From Sacculina carcini (Eukaryota; Arthropoda; Thecostraca; Sacculinidae), in contig OU696583.1 in NCBI GenBank assembly GCA_916048095.2, positions 7,016,822 through 7,080,821 of the forward strand: DNA of 64,000 nt, given 5' to 3'. The number at the start of each line of letters is the position of its first letter. The stretch's first letter is position 1. The notes below the pieces were generated by a model. It was not told the origin of the DNA. It made no database searches and was given only the letters and a program-made list of their open reading frames with translations. The position numbers and the translations under genes were made by a program. Of the stretch, positions 11,376 through 23,500 are shown piece by piece.

Positions 11376-13322
11376 CTGTATGTGTTTAGTATTTGCCGAC
11401 TTTCAGTTCTGCGCGGTGTTTGATTAATATGTGGACGTGCGAGTGCGTTTGTGTGTATGTGTGTGTTTGAACAATATGCTGTCGCCGAGTCGGAGGAGCG
11501 GCGCTGGGGCGAGCCGCGACTAGAGATGCGACCTAAAAAAGCGACGGTTTAAAAAAAAATCCGTTTTTTTTTTGCCAAAAAAAACACGACAAAAAAACAC
11601 GTTCTTTTTGGGTTTTTTAAGAGTCATGCAAAGAATTCAAATTATGGAAATGATATATTTGGGATGTTAAATGAATGATTTTTATCAACACATGGGTTAT
11701 TCATGCTATTAGTGTCCCTATGAAATTGAATTATCATTAAATATGCACAATATAATTGTTATAATGTGTCTGAAAGGCCTAATATCATTGTTTGCACGGT
11801 ACTGTGCGGCACTTCTATGTACAGTACAGTTTTGCATTCAATTATTGAGTTAATCATTGTGTAAGAAAGCAGGGTTTGAGAACCGTTTTTTATGCTAAAA
11901 TTTGAAACTGTTTTAAAAAAAACAACAGGTGGCATAATTTATTTTTATTTTTTACACATTAACTTTTTACTGCCAGAAATTAACTACGTTGGTTATAATA
12001 AGTTTCATCATTTCATTCAGTAGATCGATGATTTGCAAATATAAGAGTACAAACACGACATATGCACACAAACTTAGTGTCCCTAATGAGACTACGAATA
12101 AAAGCGGGTCGCAGTGGCAGCGGACCAGAAAAACGGACCAGAAAAACGGACAATATTTTCGTGTAGGAAAAAAAACAACTGAGGAAATATATTTGATGTA
12201 CAAAAAAGTATTTGAACACAAATGACTACATCAAAGAAACCATCATCCATAAAACAAGTTCTAAAAACAGGTTACTAATAAAAAAACAGTTAATTTGGTT
12301 AAACTTTCCTTGATCTGCCGCCAATTGTTTTCGCATTCTCTACATCTACGAAAACAGTTTTTCCAAAAAATATATTTTGAAAAAAAACATGGTTTAAAAG
12401 AACAGTTTAAATCAAGTGGTTTAACCAGCCGCTTATACGTACCAGCAGGCTACTTGCTATACAAAAGTTATTTGAACGTACATCAATCAAATCTATCTTA
12501 CATAGATACTGTTTTAGAAAACATTGTTTCATTAAAAAAGCGTTAGTTTAAATGAACGTTTGTCAAAAAAAAACACTTGACCAACCAATTAGCTTGTCTT
12601 GTTCTGCTGCCAACATTTTCTGGACCTGTACATTAATAAAACGAATTTAAAACCAGTTTGAAAAACATCATTGCATTTTTTCATAAAAAACATGGTTTCT
12701 TTTAAAAAAAACATGATTATTCAATGAATTTGTTTTGTTATGCTGACAAATTATTTCAAATATCCACATAATTAAAACCATCTTTAAAAACATGGGTTTT
12801 CTCAATGAAAAAAAACTTAACCACCGGACCCGGATGCACTTTCAAACAGTCTCCTGAGGTATTTATTGATAAATATTCTTGTTTTTTATACTGTTATCAA
12901 ATTTTCTTTGAAATAAGACACGTAAAGATGTACAAAACATCAATTGAACTCATTTCTATGTACTAAAATCTAACATCCGATGACAATTGGGGCTAATTCT
13001 AAAAAAAACAAAAAACCCCTAAAAAAACATGTTTTGTTTTGCAAAAAAACCCGCAAAAAAACGTTTTTTTTTTGCATCACTAGCCGCGACTCGGCACGGG
13101 AGAGGTCGTGCTTGCGGGGGCGTGTGGCGATGTATTGTTTTTCGGCAGTGTGTCTGGTGCAGTGTGCTGATTAAGTGGTGTTCTGTGTGCGAAAGAGTTC
13201 TGTGTGTTAGAGAGTTTTGCGCGTGAGAGTGCCCATGTGAATCAATCTGTATTTTCGTGGCGTTCGTGTATTTTAATCAGAAATACATCTTAACTACTGC
13301 TTTGCTCGGCCTGTTCGCTACA
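11303..13322 (+). repeat. 3' LTR, split by a hAT-like insertion
   Basis: This LTR starts TGTAAG directly after the purine tract and contains a (GT)n of about 48 bp. It matches the 5' LTR up to 11520 and again from 13083 to 13322. Removing the insertion leaves about 455 bp. Confidence 0.8.
11521..13082. mobile_element. hAT-like element B, copy 1 (1562 bp)
   Basis: The termini are TAGAGATGC and, reverse-complemented, TAGTGATGC. A perfect 8-bp target duplication GCCGCGAC lies on both sides (11513-11520 and 13083-13090), placing the insertion inside the 3' LTR. The interior is A/T-rich with repeated 'aaaaaacatgg' and 'ggtttttt' blocks and no transposase. A second copy, inverted, is at 46868-48379. 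Confidence 0.85.
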
Positions 13323-13530
13323 GTGGTACTAATATATGTTTAACTATATAATAAATAGCATGTTACAATCCTTTTTTGATTTGTGTGTGCAAAGTGTAAA
13401 AAAACAAAATAATGCTTTTTTTATAAAAAAACATGGTGTTTGTTTTTAATATATAAAAATCCGTTTATTTAAACCCTGCTCCTGATACAGTGTATACTAA
13501 CACTGCTGACGTACTCGGTGCGTGTCGTAT
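13323..13530. other. A/T-rich spacer
   Basis: This short spacer lies between the LTR element and the I-like LINE. It contains a few oligo-A and oligo-T blocks like those of hAT-like element B and has no gene. Confidence 0.4.
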
Positions 13531-13881
13531 AACAGACGACTAGTCTTGATTCTGGCGCGAAAGGGGGTTGAGGGCTGTGCTCAAATCTGCTTTTGTGGAG
13601 TTTCTCGGGTGTTTTTGTGGTTAATTTCTGCCGTGTTAGGATAAACAGGTGTACATATTCCAAAATTTTAGTTTTGTTTTCGTCCAAATTCTATATTGTA
13701 TTATATGGTGTATTCCTTCCTGGTCTGTCTCTACTATGTAGATTTCATGGCTGTTTTATAAAATAGCCGTGTACCACGTACTTTAGGCTAAATAAGTCTA
13801 GCTATCTCGGCTCTTCCCACTACTCTTTTTTTTGCATCATATACAAAGTTTCTCTGACAGAACTCAAGGTCTCCCCACCCA

Positions 13882-15114
13882 ATGGTGGGTAAAAACAGGG
13901 GTCTGGTAGACCCCAAATTTTTCTCTGATGGCGTACCCGATGAGGGCGCGTTTGTCCTCATCAAAACAAATACAGACAATATCAACAGCCTAGGATGGCC
14001 AAAAATTGAGCGGGCTATTCGTAACATCACACCGACCAAGGCCGAAAGCGTGAAGATCATCAAAGGCGGTCAACTTCTGGTCAAAACTACATGCGAGAAA
14101 CAAACCGAATTATTTCTTTCTCAGACGACTTTCGGAGGACTAGAGGCGAACATCAGCCTTCACAAAACACTGAACTACACTAAGGGCTCAGTGTACGCAC
14201 CAGGCCTCATTGACATTCCGATCAACGAACTGAACGAATGGATGAAGGATCTCGGAGTCACCGAGGTTCGCCGTCCCCATCGTCCAGCCGGGGAAAGACC
14301 ATCGCCCGTGCTGATGCTGACATTCTCCCGTCTCTCGTGCCCGACCGAACTGAAGTTCGACTACATCAAGTACGATGTGCGGCCGTGGTATCCGAAACCG
14401 ACAATCTGCGACAACTGTGGCCACATCGGCCACAAAAAGGACAAGTGCACAAAACCATCAGCGTGCTTGAAATGTGGGGAGAAATCTCATCAAGGTGAGT
14501 GCTCCTTTCACTGTGTGAACTGCGGTGGCGAACATCAAGCCACCTCAGTGACATGTACAAGATATATACAGGAAAAATCGATCCTCGAATACCAATACAG
14601 GACAAAATCCTCATACCATGACGCCAAATCCGCAGTCGAGAAGGTCAACACAACATCGACCGCCGCCGTAGCTAGACAACACCAACAACACGAACAGCAA
14701 CAACAACATCAACCAGTTGAAAGCTCACCATCACCAGAGCTAATCAAAATGCAACAGCAATTGGCAGCCCTTTCGGAATCAGTGACGCAACTCACTACTG
14801 TTGTAGCGACATTGGTGAAAAACTTCCAAGCACCATCACCTTGTGCCACACCAACTGCCGTCACCACTGAATATCAGACGGAGTCGCCGCGTGCCATCGA
14901 AACCTCATCTCAGGACAACACCAGCAAGGACACCGCTGAAGATACCACTACCGGCTCTGCCGATGAAAACGCCAACAAAGTGAACACACCGGCTCAAAGA
15001 AATGAGTCAGGTCCCTCTGATCACTTCTATTCCACTCCCGAACCCACATCAACCATCTCCACGAAAACTACCAAGACACCCAGGGTAGCATACACGCGCA
15101 AGAAAAATAGATAA
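13882..15114 (+). CDS. LINE ORF1 nucleic-acid-binding protein
   Basis: A 410-codon Gag-like protein is expected to coat element RNA and assist reverse transcription. The first ATG is at 13882, about 340 bp after the element start. Residues ~20-170 form an RRM-like or capsid-like region without a clear signature. Three zinc knuckles follow at about residues 174-230: CDNCGHIGHKKDKC, CLKCGEKSHQGEC and CVNCGGEHQATSVTC. The last third is low-complexity, with a Gln/His run, a heptad-like LxxLxxL stretch (possible coiled coil) and a Thr/Ser-rich tail ending in basic residues. No frame break is present. ORF2 follows in another frame. Confidence 0.85.
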   Translation: MVGKNRGLVDPKFFSDGVPDEGAFVLIKTNTDNINSLGWPKIERAIRNITPTKAESVKIIKGGQLLVKTTCEKQTELFLSQTTFGGLEANISLHKTLNYTKGSVYAPGLIDIPINELNEWMKDLGVTEVRRPHRPAGERPSPVLMLTFSRLSCPTELKFDYIKYDVRPWYPKPTICDNCGHIGHKKDKCTKPSACLKCGEKSHQGECSFHCVNCGGEHQATSVTCTRYIQEKSILEYQYRTKSSYHDAKSAVEKVNTTSTAAVARQHQQHEQQQQHQPVESSPSPELIKMQQQLAALSESVTQLTTVVATLVKNFQAPSPCATPTAVTTEYQTESPRAIETSSQDNTSKDTAEDTTTGSADENANKVNTPAQRNESGPSDHFYSTPEPTSTISTKTTKTPRVAYTRKKNR

Positions 15115-15166
15115 ACAAGGAAAAAAACCATCCAATACTCAATCACCTCTATCATCACACAAATAA

Positions 15167-18100
15167 ATGTATACACACCTAACACAACGTCATCATCACA
15201 TGCATACATTAATCTTTCAATGGAACTGTAGGGGCTTTGACAACAAACGATCAGAGCTCCAACAACTTCTCTCTTCTACTCTTCCACACACCGTTTGTCT
15301 ACAAGAAACACATCTCCTCCCAACTGACAACCTTCGCTTCATGCTCAACTGTTACCACGCACACCACTTCTATGCTGATAATGTCAGGCGTAAGGGCGGT
15401 GCCAGCGTCTTCGTTCAGTCCTCTCTTCCACATCATCGCATCACACTCACCGGACCATATCAGGCTGTAGCCGTTCAAATAACTATAAATAACACAACAA
15501 TCATTATATGCAGTTTATACATCCCACCACAACAAATTGTAGATTCTTTCTTCTTTGGTTCTCTTATCCAACAATTTCTGCATCCTTTTATCCTCTGTGG
15601 CGATTTTAATGCCAAACACCCGCTCTGGGGCTCGGCCGTCTCAGACGTTCGAGGCCGCGAGCTGGTCTCCTCCATCACCAATCACACACTCAACATTCTC
15701 AACGATGGCTCACCAACCCGTCTACACGAATACAACGGCACACTCACACATCTCGATATTACACTTTGCTCCTCAATTCTAGCTCCTTTATTGCACTGGC
15801 AGTGTCACGACTCATTTCTCTCTAGTGATCACTGTCCTGTTATTACCTCTCTCCTATCATCTTGCTCAATCATACCTTCACAGCAGATCAGGTGGAAATT
15901 TGCACACGCCAACTGGACATTATTCAACAGTATATTCGCACAACAATACACTGAATCCGATTACACTACAATAGCCGTTCACGTAGAATCTTCTCTTCTT
16001 TACGCTGCCACACATTCCATTCCTTCTTCTAAGACCCATCACAAAGCCCGACGTAGTTGTCCATGGTGGAACCAAGCCTGCAGAGATGCAGTGCTAAAAC
16101 GCAAAAGAGCCCTGCGTTTCTTCCGGTCCCACCGCACCACATCATCTCTTGACACCTACAAGAGGGCCAAAGCAATGGCGCGCAAGACGATCCGCGCTGC
16201 CAAACGTGACAGCTGGTCTCACCTCACTCACTCTTTCACACACAGAGCACCCATTACTAAACTATGGCACATAGTCCGTTCTTTCCGCCAAATACACCGA
16301 CCACCAACCTCCCCTCCAGTAACATATATAGGTAACACACTCATCACTTATCAGCCACTAGTACTCCATCAACTTGCTACACACTACTCACAAATCTCAA
16401 AAAGTTCATCCACCTCAAGTCATCCATCCACTGTATCACCTACCACCTCTGTTACTACCGGATCCTCTATTCTTACCGTATCATCCTACAATACTCCTTT
16501 TACTATTCTAGAGCTATCTAAAGGTCTCTCTCAATGTCACTCTACATCACCTGGGCCGGATCGCATTCATTACGCCTTCTTCAAAAATTTGAACTTATCA
16601 AACAAAATTATCCTGCTGTCGTGTTTTAATCAACTTTGGATCAATGACTTCTACCCCCCACCATGGCAGCACTCCATAATTATACCCATACTCAAACCAG
16701 GAAAGTCTAAATCAGACCTGTCATCTTACCGTCCTATCCAACTCACTTCTTGTTTCTCGAAATTATTCGAAAGACTTGTCCTTCCTCGCCTCAATCATTT
16801 CGCTTCTATCACAAATCTCATTTCTCCTGAACAGACTGCCTTCACCAAAAATCGCTCCACTTCCGACAATGTCAATCTTCTAACATCACACATTCGCATC
16901 GGCTTCCATAACAAACTTTCCACTCTGGCCGTATTCTTAGACCTGTCTTCTGCTTTTGATAAAGTCTCCAAAACTGCTACTATACATCTATTAAAATCAC
17001 ATGGACTACGGGGACATTTGCTGAACTTCATAAAAGGGTATCTCTCCAATAGAACTTTCCAGGTACGCACCACACAACTATCTGACACATTCTCACAAGA
17101 AAACGGAGTCGTCCAGGGAGGAGTCCTCTCGCCAACCATTTTCAACATAGTTATAGATCAGGTCACTAGGAATCTTCCCTCTGGCGTAAAATTCTGCACA
17201 TACGCTGATGACATAGTGTTGTGGACTACTGGAGTGCACATATCCTCCATGATAAGTGTACTTCAGCTGGCCATAAACTCTGTGTCACAAAATTGCTCCC
17301 GTTTCGGTCTCCTCATTTCACCTGGGAAAACAACAGCCACTCTCTTTCGGAAAAATTGTTCTACACAACCAAACCTTCAAAATTCACTGACTCTGTCTTG
17401 CCACCCCATTAAATTCCAAAAATACACCAAATTCTTGGGGATTATCCTTGATCCACAACTCTCTTTTCGATCCCATATCCAGCATATAAAATCCCGGGTC
17501 TTACAGCGCATCAGCATTCTCAAATGTCTATCACATCCAGTTTATGGCACAAATCACAAAATTCTCATCAAACAATATTATACATTAATCCGCCCAATAT
17601 TAGAGTACTGCTCCAGCGTCTTTACTTTCTCTCCTAATTCAACATTAGTCAATCTCGATGTTTTACAAAATTCCTGTCTTCGTCTGGCGACTGGCGCTCT
17701 ACGTTCCTCCCCTATACAAAAACTACACGTGGAGCTCGGTGTCACTTCTCTTCATTCTCGCAGATTACAACAAATTATCAAATATTGTTTGAAAATTCTG
17801 GCAGATCCTGACCATCCATGTTCTCACATTCTTCTCAGTCTCCAAAATTTCGACAACTTTCGGCCCGCTCTTGTTAACCGGTTATGTGGGTTCAGCTTAG
17901 GACTGGCCTACAGAACCGCATGCAAGTTTCTAAATTTCTACCCGAATTCACTTGTTTTACATCCAAATTTACCGCTCAATTACACTCCACCTCGTATGCA
18001 TTACCTTATTCACAACACACAATCTGCAATTCCAACCGAAATTCTGCAAAATTACTATGAATTCAAATCATCTCATTCTGATTCTACGTTCATATTCACC

Positions 18101-18907
18101 GACGGCTCGGTGCAGTCCAACCTGTCGGCCTGTGCTGCAGTTGTACCTCGCCGTTCCATCGAAATTTCTCACCGTCTCCCAGACCACACTACTATTTTCA
18201 CTGCTGAACAGTTTGCCATATATCAGGCCCTCGAAATTGTCCAAACTGAAAAATTCAACCGTTCAATCATTGTCTCTGACTCGCAAACAGCAATTAAATC
18301 TCTTATAGATCCTCACAACGCTCTATCAATTAAATCGGCTACTCTTTACACTGATTTGGCATCCCAATTTGACATCTCCTTCCTATGGGTCCCCAGTCAC
18401 TCCGGTATCACTGGCAACGACCTGGCCGACTCCGTTGCCAAACAGGCTTTACAACACACACACATCACCTATCCTCCTCTATCCCCATCCGATCTCATGA
18501 ATTCTCTTTCTCACCGCGTCTCCTCCTACTGTCTTGATACCATGCCTTATCCATCAGCACCTTTCTCTCATCAGTCTAGGCATTACATCACACGCGGCCA
18601 CAAAGATCCTCCGTGTCACCGCCGACTACACACAGCCCTCACCAGACTCCGCATCGGACACACTCTTCTAACACACAGCCACATCTTTCGACACAATCCT
18701 CCTGCACTATGCGCCATATGCAGCACCACGCTCGACATACAACACGTTCTGCTCCACTGTCCCAAATACAGAACTCAACGTCACCTCCTATTACACAGCT
18801 TTCCGCAAAATACATCCATATCTCTAGATCTACTTCTGTACAACCCTAGATATGTTCCTCACACCTTGAAGTTCTTGACAGACACAGGACTCACAAATCA
18901 AATATGA
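15167..18907 (+). CDS. LINE ORF2: APE endonuclease, RT, RNase H
   Basis: The 1246-codon polyprotein nicks the target and copies element RNA. A second in-frame ATG (residue 12, at 15200) sits just before the conserved endonuclease start (FQWNCRGF) and may be the real one. The endonuclease (to ~residue 230) has QETHLL, GDFNAKHPLWG and SSDHCPV. The RT has YRPIQLTSC, LDLSSAFDKV, VVQGGVLSPT, catalytic YADD near residue 678 and LGIILDPQLSF. RNase H (from ~residue 975) has FTDGS, AEQFAIYQAL, SDSQTA and WVPSHSGITGND. A CCHC motif (CAICSTTLDIQHVLLHC) lies near residue 1182. All catalytic residues looked for are present and the frame is unbroken. Confidence 0.9.
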   Translation: MYTHLTQRHHHMHTLIFQWNCRGFDNKRSELQQLLSSTLPHTVCLQETHLLPTDNLRFMLNCYHAHHFYADNVRRKGGASVFVQSSLPHHRITLTGPYQAVAVQITINNTTIIICSLYIPPQQIVDSFFFGSLIQQFLHPFILCGDFNAKHPLWGSAVSDVRGRELVSSITNHTLNILNDGSPTRLHEYNGTLTHLDITLCSSILAPLLHWQCHDSFLSSDHCPVITSLLSSCSIIPSQQIRWKFAHANWTLFNSIFAQQYTESDYTTIAVHVESSLLYAATHSIPSSKTHHKARRSCPWWNQACRDAVLKRKRALRFFRSHRTTSSLDTYKRAKAMARKTIRAAKRDSWSHLTHSFTHRAPITKLWHIVRSFRQIHRPPTSPPVTYIGNTLITYQPLVLHQLATHYSQISKSSSTSSHPSTVSPTTSVTTGSSILTVSSYNTPFTILELSKGLSQCHSTSPGPDRIHYAFFKNLNLSNKIILLSCFNQLWINDFYPPPWQHSIIIPILKPGKSKSDLSSYRPIQLTSCFSKLFERLVLPRLNHFASITNLISPEQTAFTKNRSTSDNVNLLTSHIRIGFHNKLSTLAVFLDLSSAFDKVSKTATIHLLKSHGLRGHLLNFIKGYLSNRTFQVRTTQLSDTFSQENGVVQGGVLSPTIFNIVIDQVTRNLPSGVKFCTYADDIVLWTTGVHISSMISVLQLAINSVSQNCSRFGLLISPGKTTATLFRKNCSTQPNLQNSLTLSCHPIKFQKYTKFLGIILDPQLSFRSHIQHIKSRVLQRISILKCLSHPVYGTNHKILIKQYYTLIRPILEYCSSVFTFSPNSTLVNLDVLQNSCLRLATGALRSSPIQKLHVELGVTSLHSRRLQQIIKYCLKILADPDHPCSHILLSLQNFDNFRPALVNRLCGFSLGLAYRTACKFLNFYPNSLVLHPNLPLNYTPPRMHYLIHNTQSAIPTEILQNYYEFKSSHSDSTFIFTDGSVQSNLSACAAVVPRRSIEISHRLPDHTTIFTAEQFAIYQALEIVQTEKFNRSIIVSDSQTAIKSLIDPHNALSIKSATLYTDLASQFDISFLWVPSHSGITGNDLADSVAKQALQHTHITYPPLSPSDLMNSLSHRVSSYCLDTMPYPSAPFSHQSRHYITRGHKDPPCHRRLHTALTRLRIGHTLLTHSHIFRHNPPALCAICSTTLDIQHVLLHCPKYRTQRHLLLHSFPQNTSISLDLLLYNPRYVPHTLKFLTDTGLTNQI

Positions 18908-19308
18908 TTACTTCAGAAAATTGTCATCACTGCAAATTGTCTACAATAAGTAATATATCACTTTCTCTGATTTATTTTCCTATGCTTCTTTCTTGATTGA
19001 AAAAAAAATCACACAAAAAACAAACAAAAAAAAAACAACAAAAAAAAACGCCGTTGCGTCATGTATCTGTTTTTATTTCTCACTATGAACTCAATTCAAT
19101 TATATCTTCATTTCAACAAATATCTAGTATCTGTACATATAAGGATAATCGTATTACTGCTCTAGATATTCCCTCTAACTTGAGTTATTTTTATAGCTTT
19201 AGGTTAAGGCAACACGAGTAGCATGCATCTATGATGCTTGTGTAACAAAAGAGTTGCATTGTGTGATCCCTGCATCTGAGCCTAACCTGTGCTATATGCA
19301 GTAACCAA

Positions 19309-19309
19309 T

Positions 19310-19357
<48 letters not shown>
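19309..19357 (+). repeat. (AAC)n tail of the I-like LINE
   Basis: About 16 AAC units follow the LINE 3' UTR, which ends ...AACCAATAAC. The same CCAATAACAAC ending is seen on the SINE at 38838-39021. Confidence 0.9.
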
Positions 19358-19358
<1 letters not shown>

Positions 19359-19366
19359 GACGACTA

Positions 19367-20541
19367 CAAGTGGAACTCATTTACCCTTTCTATATCTGTA
19401 GTAAGACGTTTTTATTGAACGTGTGTTAAGATTGTCTGCATAAGATTGTGTGTGTACGATGGACAGTATGGTTCTTAGTTGATAGTTTCACGTGCGTTGC
19501 AATTCTTGGTTGTTGTGTAACACGTAGAGTGGTAAACTATCCAGTTTGACACCGCAGTACAGCGCCCTCATCTAGTGTATATATAATTATGTATCAACTA
19601 TTCATCCATCTCATCCTTATCTTAACTTTTTTTGGTCTCAACGGGTGATCTACGGTGCATTTGTCTGATCTAATCGTCTTGTGTTAGCACTATACGTCTC
19701 GTCATTATCACCTTACATCTTGATCATCCATTATCTCGTATTCATCTAGCACATTATCAGCTTTGATTGTATTTACTTATTGTTCTTCTAGGGGCGTTCC
19801 GTTGTAGTAGACGTTCCGTTGTACAACGCTCCACACCCCAGCGATAATTTCTTCAGCAATAATATTGTCTTGATAACTTGCCATGGAGAGATCACACTTG
19901 AGTTGTTGAACAAAAACGTTTTCAGTCTCTTTTTTCAAGATATTCACATTGGGTGACATCTTGACTTCCATAGACAGCATGTTATACAGCCCTGGCGCAC
20001 TTCTGTCCAAGGCTCTTCATCCAGATTTTTTCCAATGGTCGAGTGCCCACCATGATCGAGTGATATCGTCATGGGTTTTCTGTTCCCTGGGTGAGTACAG
20101 AAACATCTCGAATCATGTGCCGAACACCCACCCTTTCCCCACGTGGAACCATTTTGTAATACGGTCCACATTCCCTAACCGCATTTCATCCGGACAAAAG
20201 TCTAGATAATTAGATCACACCAACAGTAAAAAAACGCGACACATGTATTTTTTCACGACAAGATGACAATAACAAAACAACAATGAAACACAAACGCGAC
20301 ATTGTCGTCAGAAAAGCGCAATCCTTCGTTTTTCCTTCGACCATGAGAGAATGGAACGAAAGATTGATGTACGTGTGATATCGCAAATAACATTGAATCA
20401 TCGTGCTTCGACATGCCATCAAGTTAATCTACAAATCCCACACTGTTGAATGTTTGACAAGTGAAATTCAATTATCAAAACACATAAATAATCTTTGTTA
20501 TTTAAATACTATAAACTACCTTAAATCACAATCACTAATTC
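19367..20541. other. intergenic; one coding-like remnant
   Basis: No intact gene is found between the LINE and the last FBXL6 exon. The only protein-like stretch is on the minus strand around 19777-20210 and is listed separately. The 3' UTR of the FBXL6 gene should lie just left of 20542, but I see no canonical AATAAA close to it. Confidence 0.45.
19777..20210 (-). pseudogene. decayed coding remnant, unknown
   Basis: One minus-strand frame reads as protein-like sequence from about 20200 down to a TAA near 19777, with two in-frame TGA codons. Both TGA codons could be CGA-to-TGA transitions of Arg codons. The last 77 codons are uninterrupted and acidic/hydrophobic in a globular pattern. I do not recognise the family. 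It could be a retroposed gene copy, a transposon ORF or an old viral insertion; none of these is established. Confidence 0.3.
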
Positions 20542-23500
20542 TTATAATATCGCGGGTGTCTGTGAGCGGAGGAGTGCTTTCTTCAACTCGACAATGTTTT
20601 CATGGCGTCTCTTCACGCCCCGCGGCAGCAAACGACACGAGGTCAGGTCAATGACCTCCAGGTCATGACAGCTGCACAGGTATGGTACACACACGTACAT
20701 ACACACACACACACACACACAGACACTGAACAATAACTTAATTAAATATTCAAAATAAATACTGAATGTAAAAATCTCACATTCTAACATTTCAACTGTC
20801 TAACAAATTTACGTAAAACTGCATTATGCAAAATAAAATATAATTTATATACACAAACCTGATATATCGTATATATAAGAACACCAATAGTGTAATTTCA
20901 AACAAATCAGCATTCAAATACAGTCAAACATCTATATAAGACGCATCGATGAAGCACGATAAGGTCTTGGAACCAAATTTTTTTTAGGTTTCTATTTAAA
21001 AATTTAAAAATCAAAAGTTAAATTATAAATAAAAATGTACTATATCATTGGTGTAAATAATTTTATTTATTTGTCTTTATTTCACTACGAAACACGTAAA
21101 TTTTGTATTATCGAGTACCACGAGGGTGAAAAAATATACAGTCGGTATAGAGCGCAACCAGATACAACGCGGTGGAATTTTTTAGACCCCAACCAGCGCC
21201 GTATATCGATGTTTGACTGTTATTACTAGGGCTGTCAAAAGTTAATAAAGTTACTTTTCCACCTAAAGGTAATTTTTTAATAGGCTACTTAAAACTGAAT
21301 GAAAAAGTTGTGTACGATAATTATTAAAAAAGTTATTAGGTTACCAAAAGTTACTTTTTCATAGTTAGGTTACTTTTTTGCTTTTTGGGTTACTTTTTTA
21401 TCCTCAGATTACACGTCTTTTGTTATTTTTCTTGTTATTGGGTCACTTTACCACGGAGTTTGGTAACTTTTTGCAGATAAGAGGCACAAAAACGATATAA
21501 ATGAGGACATACTAGAAAAAGATGGAATCAGGTCTGACGATCAAGAAATGTCAACATTTCTGCTGTTAGGATTGAGCAATTGATCTTCACCTTAACCCAT
21601 ATTATCCCAATGACTACATATGTAGTCATGCATTTCAGGAGGCCACCATTCATGATTTAGATATCATTATGGAATTTTAAAGGCATCAACATAATTCTGC
21701 ACTTTTTTCTGGCCTATATATCTCCAAAATAGCGTTTAATTAATATACCCCTTTAATTGTGATAAGAAATAATATCGGTTGTTTTCACGTTTTCGCGCTT
21801 CTGTTACCCTTTCATGTTGAAACCTGCATACTACTGTCGTGAGTACATCAATGGTGGTCTCTTTCACTCAGTTCATTATTGAATATGTGAGAAAGATTAC
21901 CTAATGAAAATCCCCCTCATAAATTTCAGAACCTGTTCTTGAGGTAAGTTGAAAAATCCATGACTACATATGTAGTCATTGGGCAACGTGTCAACAAATT
22001 ATATGCATCAGTTGACGCATTCTGTGGGGCATTCTTTGGTCTTGTGCTAGATGAAATGGTATCGCTGGAATTTTGAAATTTGTAGTTTGGTTTGTGATTT
22101 TTTCCCTACAATGTAAGTACATTGAACCTTTTATTTTATTTTTTTCAGGATAGCAGTCTGGATAGTGGTATGTTTCATGAACCAAGGATCAGACCCCACA
22201 AGTTTCTTGGGGATGCCATCGATTTTGCTCAGACCAGGGATGGAGATGTGGACATTGTTATTACTGGTCCACCAAGCGGAGGTGACGACAGTGACATAGA
22301 ACAGGTCGATGATGACACACTTGTAGATGTTGGAGGAATGCCAGAAGAAGTGGCAGGAGAGGTTGATGTCATGTATGAAGAATCCGATGCAGACGCTGCA
22401 ACCGGTCATGTTTCCAGAAAAAAGCAAAAGCTAAGTGAACCTAAATGGACGAAGAGTCATATTTCTGCACAAGTGGACTTTAAAAAATATGAGAAAACGA
22501 ATGCAAAAAAATTGCTCCTGAAAATCTCGCCAGATATTATTGAGGCTTCTGAGTGGACTGTGTTTCAAAAAGTATTTGAAGAGATTCTTCAACATCTTGT
22601 CTGTGAAACCAATAGATACGCAGCCAGAGATAAGAATATGCCAGATTTCCAAATTACAGCTGAGGAAATGTATAACTTTTTAGGCTTGCTGATACTTTCT
22701 GGTTATAACATGCGCACGAGTGAGAGAGACTACTGGAGCAAAGCATCTGATCTTTGTTGCCCTGGTTTCGCTGAAACTATGAGTCGCAGTCGGTTTCAAA
22801 AAATTAAAAGTGTATTGCACGCAGCTGACAACCAATCACTTCATTCAAGCAAAATGGCAAAAAGTAAGCCATTATATGATCTACTAAATCAATCATTGCG
22901 CATGTTTGGTATTCTGCATGAAAATCTAAGCATCGATGAGTCTATGGTGCCCTATTTTGGAAGACATTCTTGTAAACAATTCATACGAGGCAAGCCGATT
23001 CGTTTCGGGTATAAATGTTGGATGATGAGTAGTTCATGTGGTCTTCCTTACCAAGTAACAGTATATGAAGGGAGGACTGAAAAATCATGCAACACTCCTC
23101 TAGGAACTCGTGTTGTAATGGAATGTTTGAAGATATGTGATAAGCCAAGTTCTCACTACATATTTTTCGATAATTTTTTCACATCCTATGATCTCATGAA
23201 ACAGTTGAAAACTCTTGGTTTCAAAGCTACTGGCACTGTGAGGAAAAACAGAATGAAAGGATGCCCACTCAAGACCGATGCAGCTATGAAAAAGAGTGAA
23301 AGAGGCTTCTACGACTACCGTTCAGATGGTGATATAGAGATGGTCATGTGGAATGACAATTCAGTCGTGACCTTGTGCAGCAATGCTATTGGACTAGAGC
23401 CAATTCGGCAAGTGAATAGAAGAGTAAAAAACAAGGGTGTCGTGAGTGTTCCCCAGCCAAATGTGGTCGCTTGCTATAATGCAGGTATGGGAGGAGTAGA

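Larger units (their letters stand above)
7122..13322 (+). mobile_element. Ty3/gypsy-like LTR retrotransposon
   Basis: Two near-identical LTRs flank gag and pol frames on the plus strand. The 3' LTR is preceded by a purine-rich tract (AGGAGGAGG, around 11294) and starts TGTAAG; both LTRs end in ACA. The 5' LTR start is blurred by a GT run. The pol order is protease, RT, RNase H, integrase. Several frame breaks make this copy defective, yet the LTRs differ at only a few positions by eye. The 3' LTR is interrupted by a 1.56-kb hAT-like insertion. Ty3/gypsy is preferred over Pao/BEL from the RT and integrase motifs; the clade is not resolved. Confidence 0.8.
13543..19354 (+). mobile_element. full-length I-like LINE with RNase H
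   Basis: The element has a 5' UTR (13543-13881), ORF1, a 52-bp gap, ORF2, a 3' UTR and an (AAC)n tail. The target duplication AACAGACGACTA lies at 13531-13542 and 19355-19366, identical on both sides. Both ORFs are open over their full length. This is the best candidate in the window for a recently mobile autonomous element. The two-ORF layout, ORF1 zinc knuckles, APE-RT-RNase H order and simple-repeat tail fit the I/Nimb-type group; the exact clade is an inference. Confidence 0.88.

Noticed and set aside
7122-13322. Pao/BEL element or retrovirus with an envelope gene
   Set aside because: RT and integrase motifs fit Ty3/gypsy better, and no third ORF with membrane segments lies between integrase and the 3' LTR.
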